From: Thermoleophilia bacterium
Lineage (GTDB): Bacteria; Actinomycetota; Thermoleophilia; Miltoncostaeales; Miltoncostaeaceae
Direction: 5' to 3'
NCBI GenBank assembly: GCA_020848615.1
Contig: JADLHW010000024.1
Coordinates: forward strand, 61,316 to 125,315
Length of the DNA: 64,000 nt
The translations under genes and the position numbers were made by a program. Below, piece after piece: positions 51,638-60,104 of this stretch (positions are counted from its first letter, which is position 1; each line of letters begins with the position of its first letter). The notes below the pieces were generated by a model. It did no database searches and was not told the origin of the DNA. It worked only from the letters and a program-made list of their open reading frames with translations.

Positions 51638-53071
51638 TCAGGGGTTTCCGGGGGTCCCGGCGCGTCCCGCACGGTGCGCGACCGCGAGCGCCATCAGGAT
51701 GAGCGCCGCGGCGACCGCGAAGGTCACGTGCGTCCCGGTGGCGACCGCCCGGGCGGACGCCGTCCGGGTGTCGTCGGTGCCCGAGGCGAGCGCGAACACC
51801 GCCCCCATCCCCGAGGCGCCGGTGATGAGGCCGAGGTTGCGTGACAGCGTGAGCACACCCGAGACCACGCCCCTGCCGGCGGCCCCGGCGGCGGCCATCA
51901 CCGCGGCGTTGTTGGCGGTCTGGAACAGCGCGTACCCCACGGTCACCACCACGATGGGCCCCAGGTACCCGGGCACCCCCAGGCGGAGCGGCGCGACGGC
52001 GAGCAGGACCGTCCCGGCGGCCATCGCGGCGAGCCCGGCGAACGTGACGCGGCGGACCCCGTGCCGGTCCACCAGCCGCCCGACCGGGATGCCGGACACC
52101 GCGACGACGACCGGTCCCAGCGACATCGCCAGGCCGACGGCGAGCGGTCCCAGCGCCAGCGCGCGGGAGAGGTGGAACGGCCCGACCACGAGCGTGGCCA
52201 TCATCACGGTCGAGACGATCCCGGAGGTGGCGAACCCCGGGGCCAGCACCCGGTCGCGCAGCACCACCGGGTCGACGAGCGGGGCCGCCACCCGGCGTTC
52301 GACGGCCACCAGCAGCGCGGTGCCCGCCGCGGCGACCCCCAGCAGGGCCAGGCCGGCGGGTCCGCCGGGTCCGCCGGACAGGGTCATGGACAGCGCGTAG
52401 GCGACGAGCACCACGATCAGCAGGAGGGTCCCGGGGGGATCCAGGCCGTGCCGGGCACGGGCGGGCCGGGGACGGTCGGCGGGGACGTGCCCGCGCACCA
52501 GCTGGAGGGCCGCGAGTCCGAGCGGCACGTTCACGAGGAAGATCGCCCGCCAGCCGGGGCCGGCGATGAGCAGTCCGCCCAGGGAGGGTCCCAGGGCCGT
52601 GCCCATCGCGGAGGTGCTGCCCAGCAGGCCCATGGCGGTGCCGGTCCGCGACTCGGGGACCGCTTCGGCGACCAGCGCCAGGCTCAGCGCCATCATCGCC
52701 GCGGCGCCGGCGCCCTGCAGCCCGCGGGCGGCGATGAGCATCCACATGCCGGGCGCCGCCGCGGACAGCGCCGACGCCAGCGTGAACACCGCGATGCCCC
52801 CGGTCAGCAGGCGCCGTCTGCCGAGGACGTCCCCCAGGCGGCCGGCGCCCACCACGAGCGTCGTGACGGTGAGCAGATAGGCGAGCACGACCCAGCGCAC
52901 CTGCCCGAAGGTCGCGCCGAACGCGTCCTCCAGCGCGGGCAGCGCCACGTTGGCGACGCTCGTGCCGAGGGACGAGAGGAGCATCACCAGCGACAGCCCG
53001 GCGAGGGCGTACGGGCGATCTCCCCGTGCGCCGGCGGGGCGAGCGGTGCGCGGTGCGGTGAGGCGGGTCAC
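51638..53071 (-). CDS. MFS drug exporter, DHA2/EmrB-like (14 helices)
   Basis: A 477-residue membrane transporter with about 14 hydrophobic helices. Motif A-like GRLGDVLGRRRLLTGG after helix 2, LQGAGAAAMMALSLALVAEA and the proline-containing GSTSAMGTALGPSLGGLLIA (motif C) are clear. Proton-driven export of drugs or other hydrophobic compounds is the family role. GTG 53071 (MTRLTAP) is chosen because earlier codons overlap the divergent LysR gene's control region. The LysR regulator next to it, divergent over 95 bases, is its likely controller. Confidence 0.9.
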   Translation of the reverse strand: MTRLTAPRTARPAGARGDRPYALAGLSLVMLLSSLGTSVANVALPALEDAFGATFGQVRWVVLAYLLTVTTLVVGAGRLGDVLGRRRLLTGGIAVFTLASALSAAAPGMWMLIAARGLQGAGAAAMMALSLALVAEAVPESRTGTAMGLLGSTSAMGTALGPSLGGLLIAGPGWRAIFLVNVPLGLAALQLVRGHVPADRPRPARARHGLDPPGTLLLIVVLVAYALSMTLSGGPGGPAGLALLGVAAAGTALLVAVERRVAAPLVDPVVLRDRVLAPGFATSGIVSTVMMATLVVGPFHLSRALALGPLAVGLAMSLGPVVVAVSGIPVGRLVDRHGVRRVTFAGLAAMAAGTVLLAVAPLRLGVPGYLGPIVVVTVGYALFQTANNAAVMAAAGAAGRGVVSGVLTLSRNLGLITGASGMGAVFALASGTDDTRTASARAVATGTHVTFAVAAALILMALAVAHRAGRAGTPGNP

Positions 53072-53166
53072 GCCACGGACCGTAGGCGGGTCCCCATCAT
53101 GGCGGAAGACGCACGAGTTGCACTCCACCGTTGCGTGTGACGCCATGCTCGTGGCACGCTGGCCGC

Positions 53167-54060
53167 GTGGCGCACGCCGACCTGAACCTGCTGGTCACGC
53201 TGGACGCGGTCCTCGCGGAGGGCAGCGTCACGGGTGCGGCCCGCCGGCTCGGGCTGAGCCCCTCGGCCATGAGCCGCTCCCTCGCCCGCCTGCGCCGGAC
53301 CACGGGGGATCCCCTGCTCGTTCGTGCCGGGCGGGGCCTGGTGCCCACCCCGCACGCGATCGAGCTGCGGGAGCGCGTCGCACAGCTCGTCCAGGATGCC
53401 GACGCGGTGCTGCGGCCGGCCCGGGCGCCCGATCTGTCCGCGCTCGACCGGACGTTCACCCTGCGCACGAGCGAGGGATTCGTCGAGAACTTCGGTCCGG
53501 AGCTCATCGCCCGCGTGGCGGCGGAGGCACCGGGTGTGCGCCTGCGATTCGTGCAGAAGCCGGACAAGGATGCCGCGCCGTTGCGGGAGGGCGGGGTCGA
53601 CCTGGAGACGGGTGTGGTGGAGCCCACGACCGGGCCGGAACTGCGAGCCCAGGCCCTCTTTCGCGACCGGATGGTCGGGGTGGTGCGGGCCGGGCACCCC
53701 CTGGCCCGCGGCAGGGTCACGCGCGCCCGGTACCTTCGCGCCCGTCACGTCTCGGTGGCCCGCGACGGAATGGCGCAGTGGCCCATTGAGGACGCTCTGG
53801 AGACGCTGGGCCTCGCGCGGGGCGTCTCGGCGGTGGTCGCCGGCTTCGCCACGGCGGTGGGACTGGCCCGCGGGTCGGATCTGGTGGCGAGCGTCCCGGA
53901 GCGGCACACCGCGAATGTGCGGGAGGGCATGCACGCCTTCGACCTGCCGTTCGCGACGCCGGGGTTCACGGTGTCGCTGCTGTGGCATCCTCGCCTCGAC
54001 GCCGACCCCGCGCACCGGTGGCTGCGGGGCCTGGTGCGGGCCGTCTGCGCCGCCGGCTGA
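53167..54060 (+). CDS. LysR-family transcriptional regulator
   Basis: A 297-residue regulator. The N-terminal helix-turn-helix (LNLLVTLDAVLAEGSVTGAA, RRLGLSPSAMSRSLARLRRT) is followed by GDPLLVRAGRGLVPTPHA and a substrate-binding-type effector domain. It resembles the NodD/LinR subgroup with MSRSLARLR. GTG 53167. In the 95-base divergent gap TTGCGT at 53131-53136 and ACGCA at 53109-53113 form an inverted half-site pair; TTGCGT also occurs in the palindrome at 54929. It probably represses or activates the MFS gene in response to a small ligand. Confidence 0.92.
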   Translation: MAHADLNLLVTLDAVLAEGSVTGAARRLGLSPSAMSRSLARLRRTTGDPLLVRAGRGLVPTPHAIELRERVAQLVQDADAVLRPARAPDLSALDRTFTLRTSEGFVENFGPELIARVAAEAPGVRLRFVQKPDKDAAPLREGGVDLETGVVEPTTGPELRAQALFRDRMVGVVRAGHPLARGRVTRARYLRARHVSVARDGMAQWPIEDALETLGLARGVSAVVAGFATAVGLARGSDLVASVPERHTANVREGMHAFDLPFATPGFTVSLLWHPRLDADPAHRWLRGLVRAVCAAG

Positions 54061-54065
54061 TCGCC

Positions 54066-54100
54066 GCCCTCCCGGGCCGCGGGGCGCGGCCCGGGAGGGC
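54066..54100. terminator. Strong bidirectional terminator
   Basis: A perfect 16-base stem (GCCCTCCCGGGCCGCG with CGCGGCCCGGGAGGGC) and GGG loop lies between the convergent LysR and DUF4386 genes. Confidence 0.75.
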
Positions 54101-54108
54101 GCGGGCGG

Positions 54109-54822
54109 TCAGGCCGCCGCGAGCGGCGCGCCCTGTGCGGGGGCGGTACGGCCGCGCACGGAGGACCGCAGGCCGGTCACGGTGAGGTACACGCCCAGCG
54201 ACAGCTCCCACACGAATTCGGGGGCGGTGGCCAGGGACTGCACGACGCCGCCCGCGGGGACGATGTCGAACAGGACGGCGAGCCCGGTGGCCGTCAGGAG
54301 CGGGCCGCCGGCGATGCCGACCAGCGCCAGCCGCCGGGGCACGAGGCCGGACCGGTACATGAGGATCCCGAGGATGAGGCCGTTGCCGAGGGGGCACACG
54401 AACCCGGGGCCCAGCAGGAAGGTCCAGTCCTTCATCGCGGCCAGGGACGTCGCCAGCGACGCCGCGCCGGGGTCGTCGTGACGCAGCGTGACGATGCCCA
54501 GCACGAACAGGATCCCCGCTGAAATGAACGTGCACTCGATGATCCGCGCGGTCAGGAACCCCACGGAGAGGACCTGGTCGCCGCCGCGACGGAAGATCGG
54601 CACCAGCACCACCGCGGTCCCGATGTTCGCGAGGACGAGGATCATCTCGAGGGCCACCCCCAGCAGCACCCGCGTGTCCGCCCCCGGCCCCGCGATGTAG
54701 CCGGCCGGGTCGTCGAGCACCGGCTGGAGCAGCGCCAGCGCCGGAATCGACGTGATGAATGTGATCAGGAACAGCACCCCGCACGCGAGCGTGAGCCGGC
54801 GTGTCCGTGTCTCGTTGCTCAT
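54109..54822 (-). CDS. DUF4386 membrane protein
   Basis: A 237-residue protein with about six membrane helices. MSNETRTRRLTLACGVLFLI, GADTRVLLGVALEMILVLAN, ARIIECTFISAGILFVLG and the LLGPGFVCPLGNGLILG loop match DUF4386. The function is unknown. ATG 54822 has GGAGG upstream. It is divergent from a lipoprotein gene across a 160-base gap that holds two palindromes. Confidence 0.88.
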   Translation of the reverse strand: MSNETRTRRLTLACGVLFLITFITSIPALALLQPVLDDPAGYIAGPGADTRVLLGVALEMILVLANIGTAVVLVPIFRRGGDQVLSVGFLTARIIECTFISAGILFVLGIVTLRHDDPGAASLATSLAAMKDWTFLLGPGFVCPLGNGLILGILMYRSGLVPRRLALVGIAGGPLLTATGLAVLFDIVPAGGVVQSLATAPEFVWELSLGVYLTVTGLRSSVRGRTAPAQGAPLAAA

Positions 54823-54853
54823 TGCAGCCTCCACCCCTGGTGTCTGTGTGAGC

Positions 54854-54869
54854 GGGTCCGATCGGACCC
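54854..54869. promoter_or_regulatory. Perfect 16-base palindrome GGGTCCGATCGGACCC
   Basis: Located 31 bases upstream of the DUF4386 ATG in the divergent gap. Perfect self-complementarity over 16 bases suggests an operator for a dimeric regulator. Confidence 0.5.
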
Positions 54870-54928
54870 AGGGCGAGGCTAGGCCGGGCCTGCGTTCATG
54901 CACCAGACGCACAGGATGCAATGAGTCG

Positions 54929-54943
54929 TTGCGTTGGACGCAA
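54929..54943. promoter_or_regulatory. Inverted repeat TTGCGT-TGG-ACGCAA
   Basis: Two perfect 6-base arms around TGG, 39 bases before the lipoprotein ATG. The same half-site TTGCGT is seen between the MFS and LysR genes at 53131-53136. Confidence 0.45.
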
Positions 54944-54982
54944 TCCGCGCCGCGGCCCCTACCCCGCGGTACGCTGCGCCGC

Positions 54983-56116
54983 ATGCCGCCGCGTCGTCGC
55001 CGGTTCGTCCTGCTCGCGGTGGCGGTGTCCGCCGCTTTGGCGGCGTGCGGCCAGGCGGGCGCGCTGCCCGGGGATCCCGCCGTCACGCCCATCGGCCCGA
55101 GCGACGGGGCGCGGGTGCCGACCGATCCGCGGGGGATCGAGGTGCGCTACGCGTGCCCCGCCTACGGGCGCTACGTGGACGGGCTCACCGGCATCACGGT
55201 GGAGGGCTCCTTCAGCGACTACCGGGTGGGGGTGGCCGCCGACGCGGCGACGGGCACCGACGGGCGCCTGGCCGCCCCGTTCTTCGTGGGAGGGGTCTAC
55301 GGGGTGGGCGAGGGCCCCACCACGTGTGCCGCGCGGCTGGGTTCGACCACGGACTTCACGGAGGACCGGCCGCACCGGCGGCCAGGCACGTACTTCTGGC
55401 AGGTCTGGCGGCGATGCGACGACTGCGCCGGCGGCTACGAGGTGGGACCGGTACGGCGCCTCACCGTCGCGCTCGGCGCCACGCTCGCGCTCGCCGCGCC
55501 GAAGGTCGCGTACGGCGGGTACCCGGTGCTCACCCGCGTGCGCCTCACGGGCGCCTCCACCTCGGATCCGGTGGTCGTGCAGCGGCGCGTCGGTCGCTCG
55601 TGGCGGACGATCGCCACCACGATCGACCGCGGCGACCTCGGGGATGGCGAGGTGAGCGCCGTGCTGCTGCTGCCGCGCGGGACCCAGCGCCTGCGCGCCG
55701 CCCTCACCAGGGGTGCCGACACGGTGACCAGCCCGGAGGTCGCGATCACCGTCCGTCCCGGCGCCCGGCGCGTGCGCCCCGGCGCCGACGGGGCGTACCG
55801 CGACCGCCGGCACGACGCGCTGCGCGTGAGCATCGCGGGCGGCGGCTCCGTGCTCCGCACGTTCCGGGCCGCGGTCACCATGACCTGCCCGAGGCCCGGT
55901 CAGCCGCTGGCGCCGCCCGATGTCCGGCCCGGCCTCATCTCCGCGCCGCCCGTCAGGATCGCCCCCGACGGCCGGTTCGTCGCACGGCGCAACGCGGCGT
56001 CGGGTGTCACGTACTGGCTCGAGGGCCGCCTCACGGGCACCGTCGTCACCGGCTACGCCAGCCTGCGCGTGGGCTCATGCAGCGGCGACCTCCGCTTCAC
56101 CGCCCGCCGCCGCTGA
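54983..56116 (+). CDS. Secreted lipoprotein with Ig-like/beta domains
   Basis: A 377-residue exported protein. Signal peptide FVLLAVAVSAALAAC gives lipobox C22. Residues 40-165 look like a fibronectin-type or similar beta module (GPSDGARVPTDPRGIEVRYA, GTYFWQVWRRCDDCAGGYE). Residues 180-260 form a second beta module (YPVLTRVRLTGASTSDPVVV, RTIATTIDRGDLGDGEVSAV), and the last 100 residues (FRAAVTMTCPRPGQPLAPPD, GVTYWLEGRLTGTVVTGYA) a third found in Thermoleophilia secreted proteins as I recall. Cys pairs suggest disulfides. No enzyme motif. Unknown role at the cell surface. Confidence 0.7.
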   Translation: MPPRRRRFVLLAVAVSAALAACGQAGALPGDPAVTPIGPSDGARVPTDPRGIEVRYACPAYGRYVDGLTGITVEGSFSDYRVGVAADAATGTDGRLAAPFFVGGVYGVGEGPTTCAARLGSTTDFTEDRPHRRPGTYFWQVWRRCDDCAGGYEVGPVRRLTVALGATLALAAPKVAYGGYPVLTRVRLTGASTSDPVVVQRRVGRSWRTIATTIDRGDLGDGEVSAVLLLPRGTQRLRAALTRGADTVTSPEVAITVRPGARRVRPGADGAYRDRRHDALRVSIAGGGSVLRTFRAAVTMTCPRPGQPLAPPDVRPGLISAPPVRIAPDGRFVARRNAASGVTYWLEGRLTGTVVTGYASLRVGSCSGDLRFTARRR

Positions 56117-56193
56117 TCGCCGCGTCCGGGCCACCGACGCCACCAACCGCGTCCGCGACGCTCGCGATCCGCGGAGGTCGGCTTCGGCCCAGA

Positions 56194-56315
56194 ATCGGCG
56201 TTCGGGGTTGAGCGGATGCCGGATCTGGGCCCCAGGTCGGCGTTCGGGGCCGCGTAGTGCCGATTTCGGTGCTAAGTCGGCGTTGTTGTCCGATTAGTGC
56301 CGACTTATGCGCTAA
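56194..56315. repeat. Three tandem imperfect 40-base repeats with hairpin cores
   Basis: Copies at about 56194-56234, 56236-56275 and 56276-56315. The last two are exactly 40 bases each, starting GTCGGCGTT and ending GCTAA, with about 70 percent identity by eye. Each has a central AGTGCCGA ... GCT that folds: in the second copy AGTGCCG and CGGTGCT pair (with two wobble pairs) over a 4-base loop. They are directly upstream of the Fic gene and are visibly less GC-rich than the flanks. Confidence 0.6.
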
Positions 56316-56345
56316 ATCGTCACGCGACCGGCCTGCAACGCCGAG

Positions 56346-57656
56346 ATGGGCGATAAAATCGCGAGAGCGTGGCCGGCACGGCCGCGATGGGGTCCGGCCC
56401 GATCCCCAGACCGACGTTCCACCGGGCGCTCCGCGTCCAGGCGAAATCGAGAAGAGGGGCCAGACATTCGCGGTCAGCTCGTATCCCTGATCTGGCAATC
56501 CGACCCGACCATCTACGCCCCGCCCCGCTTCAGGCGGGCATGTGCCTACGACGCCTTCGTGCCCGACACGATTGCCGACGCGGCGATCCTCCTCCCCGGG
56601 GAGATCGCCGCTGCGGTGTCCGATGCCGAATCGGCGATCGCGAACCTCAACCGAGCGGCTGGCCCCGAGCTGCTGCCGCTGGCCCGTCTGTTGCTGCGCA
56701 CCGAGTCGATCGCCTCATCCAAAGTCGAGGGGATGCAGGTTGATGCGCGAAGTCTCGCGCGAGCGGAGGCGAACCAGGAGACCGGCCGACGCGTCAGTTC
56801 CAGCGCCGCGGAGATCCTGGCCAACATCGATGCCATGCAGCTGGCGATCGAGCGGGCCGCGGATCTTGAGGCCGTTCAGGTGACGGACTTCCAGGACATC
56901 CACCGAGTCCTCATGGAACGCGCCGAGAACGCGAGGATCGCCGGCCGGATCCGGACGACGCAGAACTGGATCGGCGGCAACGACTACAACCCCTGCGGAG
57001 CGGCGTTCGTGCCGCCCCCACCCGACGATGTTGAGCGCCTGCTCGATGACCTGTGCGCGTTCATCAATGACGACAGGCTGTCGCCGCTGGTGCAGGCGGC
57101 AATCGCCCACGCCCAGTTCGAAACCATCCATCCGTTCGCCGACGGCAACGGCAGGACGGGTCGGGCCCTGGTGCAGGTCGTGTTCCGCCGACGCGGTCTC
57201 GCGCCGTCGTTCGTTCCGCCGATCAGCGTCGTCCTTGCCCGAGACAGGCGTCGCTACATCAACGGCCTCACGATGTTCCGCGAGGACCGCGTCGCGGAGT
57301 GGGTGGAGATGTTCGCCGCGGCAGCTGCGGAGGCGGCGTGGCTCGCATCGAGCTACGCGGGGCGGGTGGCCGAGCTGCAGGAGCGGTGGCGCGAACGGGT
57401 GCGCCTGCACGCAAATCCTCGTGCCGACGCGGCGGTTTGGGAGGTGATTCGCGTCCTCCCCGCAAGCCCGGTCATCACCGTCCCGGTCGCGGTTGCGGCC
57501 ACTCGGCGCTCAAGGTCGTCGGTACAGAGCGCCATCGGACTGATGGAGGGCGCCGGAATCCTTGCGCGCCTGTCGGAGCGCCCTCGCAACCAGGCCTGGG
57601 AAGCCGAGGGTCTGCTGGACCTGATCGTCGGCTTGGAAGCCGGCGAGGCCGCGTAG
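56346..57656 (+). CDS. Fic-domain protein AMPylator-type (class II, N-terminal inhibitory helix)
   Basis: A protein of up to 436 residues. The Fic motif HPFADGNGRTGRAL (H262-R270) is complete and matches HxFx(D/E)GNGRxxR. The N-terminal inhibitory motif SSKVEG (S124-G129) fits class II Fic proteins, where Glu blocks productive ATP binding. The C-terminal part (about 370-430) is a winged helix. Transfers AMP, or another nucleotide monophosphate, to a target protein in characterised relatives; targets here are unknown. Residues 1-45 from ATG 56346 are Arg/Pro-rich and unlike the family, so a later non-ATG start is possible. Codon use is less GC-biased than in neighbouring genes, which suggests recent acquisition. 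Confidence 0.88.
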   Translation: MGDKIARAWPARPRWGPARSPDRRSTGRSASRRNREEGPDIRGQLVSLIWQSDPTIYAPPRFRRACAYDAFVPDTIADAAILLPGEIAAAVSDAESAIANLNRAAGPELLPLARLLLRTESIASSKVEGMQVDARSLARAEANQETGRRVSSSAAEILANIDAMQLAIERAADLEAVQVTDFQDIHRVLMERAENARIAGRIRTTQNWIGGNDYNPCGAAFVPPPPDDVERLLDDLCAFINDDRLSPLVQAAIAHAQFETIHPFADGNGRTGRALVQVVFRRRGLAPSFVPPISVVLARDRRRYINGLTMFREDRVAEWVEMFAAAAAEAAWLASSYAGRVAELQERWRERVRLHANPRADAAVWEVIRVLPASPVITVPVAVAATRRSRSSVQSAIGLMEGAGILARLSERPRNQAWEAEGLLDLIVGLEAGEAA

Positions 57657-57800
57657 TCCTCCTCCGACACGGCCGAAGACCCAGGGGGACGGTCCGCACC
57701 CTCCTGGCGATCTGGAGCGGACCTCGCCGGACAGGCGATGGACCGGCACCCTTGCCGAGATCCCCGTCCAGATCGGGGATCTCCCAGGTCTCAGCGTGAG

Positions 57801-57873
57801 AGGCGACGGCGGGATTTGAACCCGCGAATAACGGTTTTGCAGACCGCTGCGTTAGCCACTTCGCCACGTCGCC
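57801..57873 (-). tRNA. tRNA-Cys (anticodon GCA)
   Basis: Minus-strand cloverleaf: acceptor GGCGACG/CGTCGCC, anticodon loop CTGCAAA with anticodon GCA, T-loop TTCAAAT in GGGTTCAAATCCC. Length 73; discriminator T; CCA not encoded. It lies between the intact Fic gene and the decayed Fic gene. Confidence 0.95.
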
Positions 57874-57924
57874 GTGACGAGTCGAGCGTACCAAAGCCAG
57901 ACCGAGGGCCCCCACTGCGGCTGA

Positions 57925-58655
57925 CGCGGCCCGCGACGTATGCCGGCCTCGCCGCGCGGCGCATCGGATGGGACCACCTCACCGAGGAGACCGGCGGGCC
58001 TTGGGGGGAGGGGTGCCGCTCCCGAACTTCTTGCCACGGCCTTGGAGCTGACGCGTCTCGCTCCAAGGAAGACCGACCGTGTCGATCGATCCCCCCGACG
58101 TCCCCGGCTCGCGCTGGCGCAGACCGCCGCGGGCCTGGACGATACCGCCGACCAGATCGTCGGGAACATCGCCGCCATGCAGCGGGCGGTCACGACCGCG
58201 AGCGCCCTCGCGTTCGCCGCGGACGCCCGGACCCACGTGAAGGGCCTCACCGCGTACCGCTCCGGCGGGTTTGGAGGACTGGCTCGAGGTGTTCGCAAAC
58301 GTCCTGGGACGGGCCGCGGAGCACTCCCGGGCCTTCGCCACCGATGTCGTCAACCTCCAGCACCAATAATTGGAGCAGGCCGGCCGGCCGCGCCGCAAGG
58401 CAACCGCCCGGCGGCTCATCGAGGCACTGCCCGGCCGCCCGGTGCTTCACCACCGGCGTCGCGGCGCAGATGCTCGGCGTGTCGAACGAGGCGGCGCGAC
58501 TGGCGATGAACACCCTCGAGACGGCCGGGGTCGTCCAGAACCGAGCGGCCGGAGGTGGACGGCGCATCTGGGAGGCGATCGGACTGTTCGACCTCCTGGA
58601 CCGCTTCGAACGTGGTCTCGGCGACGTCACCCGGACGCCCCGGCCGACGCGCTGA
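57925..58655 (+). pseudogene. Decayed Fic-family gene lacking the catalytic core
   Basis: The pieces align in order to the intact Fic protein but in different frames: DDTADQIVGNIAAMQRAV (inhibitory/N-terminal helix region), then THVKGLTAYRSG, EDWLEVFANVLGRAAEHSRA, FATDVVNLQHQ followed by an in-frame TAA near 58368, LEQAGRPRRKATARRLIEAL and the winged helix GVAAQMLGVSNEAARLAMN with WEAIGLFDLLDRFERGLG. The HPFx(D/E)GNGR segment is deleted entirely. At least two frameshifts (about 58265 and 58446) and one stop are seen. It cannot make an active Fic enzyme. It probably arose from a second, unlike Fic gene since the surviving parts differ substantially from its neighbour. Confidence 0.8.
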
Positions 58656-58728
58656 CCGACGGCGGCCGCGGGGGATGGCCGCCGGTGACACGGCGGGCCG
58701 CGTGTGCGGCATGCGAGCATGAGCGGCG

Positions 58729-59521
58729 ATGGCGGTGCTCAACCACCACGCGTGGGGCCCGGAGGACGGGCCCCCGGTGCTCATCATCCACGGGGGTGCA
58801 GAACACCGGCGCCCGGTACCGCCGGCTGGCGCAGGAGGGCCTGCCGGAGTGCCGCGTGATCGCGGTGGACCTGCGCGGCCACGCGGGGTCGACGTGGGAT
58901 CCGCCGTGGGGCGCCGACACGCACGTCGCCGATCTGCTGGACACGATGGACGATTTGGGCCTGGGCCGGGCGTCGGTGGTGGGCCACTCGTTCGGCGGGA
59001 TGCTCACCACGCACCTGGTGGCCGCGGCGCCGGGGCGGGTGGAGCGGGCGGCGCTGCTGGACCCCGCCGTGGCCATCGCGCCGTCCACCGCGGCGCAGAA
59101 CGCGGAGGACACGCGCCGGGACGACGGGTGGGAGACCGCCGAGGAGGCCCGCGCGGCCCGCGCCGCGATGCGCCCCCCGCACGCGGTGGGCACGGTGGAG
59201 GAGGACCTCCGTGTGTTCATGCGGCGCGACGAGGACGGCCGCTACCGGTTCGCGTTCTCACGCCCCGCGGCGATCACCGCATGGGGTGAGATGGCCCGGC
59301 CGCCGGTGACGCTCGACGGGTTCGGCGGGGACCTGCTGCTGGTCACCGCGCTGCGGGCGGACCTGGTGAACGACCGTCTGCGGAACCGCCTGCGCCTGGA
59401 CCTCGGCGACCGGTTCCGCGAGGTCGGCATCGACGCCGGCCACATGCTGTTCTGGGACGCGTTCGAAGAGCTGGTGGCGTACCTGCGCCCGTTTCTCGGG
59501 TTGCCCCCGCTCCCCGTCTGA
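58729..59521 (+). pseudogene. Alpha/beta hydrolase gene with a one-base frameshift
   Basis: The gene starts MAVLNHHAWGPEDGPPVLII at ATG 58729 and then leaves frame in a run of five G (about 58790-58796). Removing one G restores HGVQNTGARYRRLAQEG, and the downstream frame runs to 59521 with VIAVDLRGHAG, nucleophile elbow VGHSFGGML, and GIDAGHMLF as the catalytic-His region. Total corrected length about 263 residues. All active-site motifs survive, so the shift is either recent or a sequencing error in a homopolymer. Substrate unknown. Confidence 0.8.
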
Positions 59522-59556
59522 CGCCCCGGCACGCGGCCGGCGCGGTGCCGGTGGAC

Positions 59557-59892
59557 TCAGTCCAGGTCGGCGTGGATCTGCTCGGCGAGGCCCGACCCGC
59601 AGCCGGCCTCCACGACCCGGGCGCCGCGGCCCGGGTGGTACCAGCGCAGGTCCTCCGGGTTCACGAGGGCCCGCCACTCACCGGTTCTGAGACCGAGTTC
59701 GCGGGCGGTCTCCTCGGCGTGCAGGAGCGTGTCGGTTGCGATGAACACCGTGTTCGGATCCACCTCCGGGATCACCGGGACCGGGTCACCCATCCGCACC
59801 ATCCCGCGCGGTTTGCGGACGACGCCCGCCGGGTGGGGCTTCTTGCGGCGGGGGTCGGTGAGGAGAACCTCGATCGGGTTCACGAACTTCAT
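59557..59892 (-). CDS. Hypothetical 111-residue protein
   Basis: ATG 59892 (MKFVNPIEVLLTDPRRKKPH) follows GGAAGG at good spacing. The protein has PHPAGVVRKPRGMVRMGDPV, VDPNTVFIATDTLLHAEETA and ends with AGCGSGLAEQIHADLD. The earlier in-frame ATG at 60108 would add a Pro/Ala-rich 72 residues of low credibility. I recognise no family. Confidence 0.6.
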   Translation of the reverse strand: MKFVNPIEVLLTDPRRKKPHPAGVVRKPRGMVRMGDPVPVIPEVDPNTVFIATDTLLHAEETARELGLRTGEWRALVNPEDLRWYHPGRGARVVEAGCGSGLAEQIHADLD

Positions 59893-60104
59893 TGGCCGCA
59901 CACCTTCCGTGTCGTGGGGCTCTGATCCCCGGCCGGAGCGGCCCACGGCTCGCCGGTCCGTGGCGGGCGCCGGTGTGGGTGCGGGAGGCTCGGGGAGGAC
60001 GCCAGGAATCTGGTCACGCCGTGTATCGGCGGACCCCGGAAGATCCATGACGGTCGTATGGAGGAAGTTGCGGGTCCGGGATGCGGGCAACCCGCAAACG
60101 GCGG

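Noticed and set aside
56194..56315. CRISPR array
   Set aside because: Only three diverged units directly abutting each other with no spacers, and no cas genes nearby.
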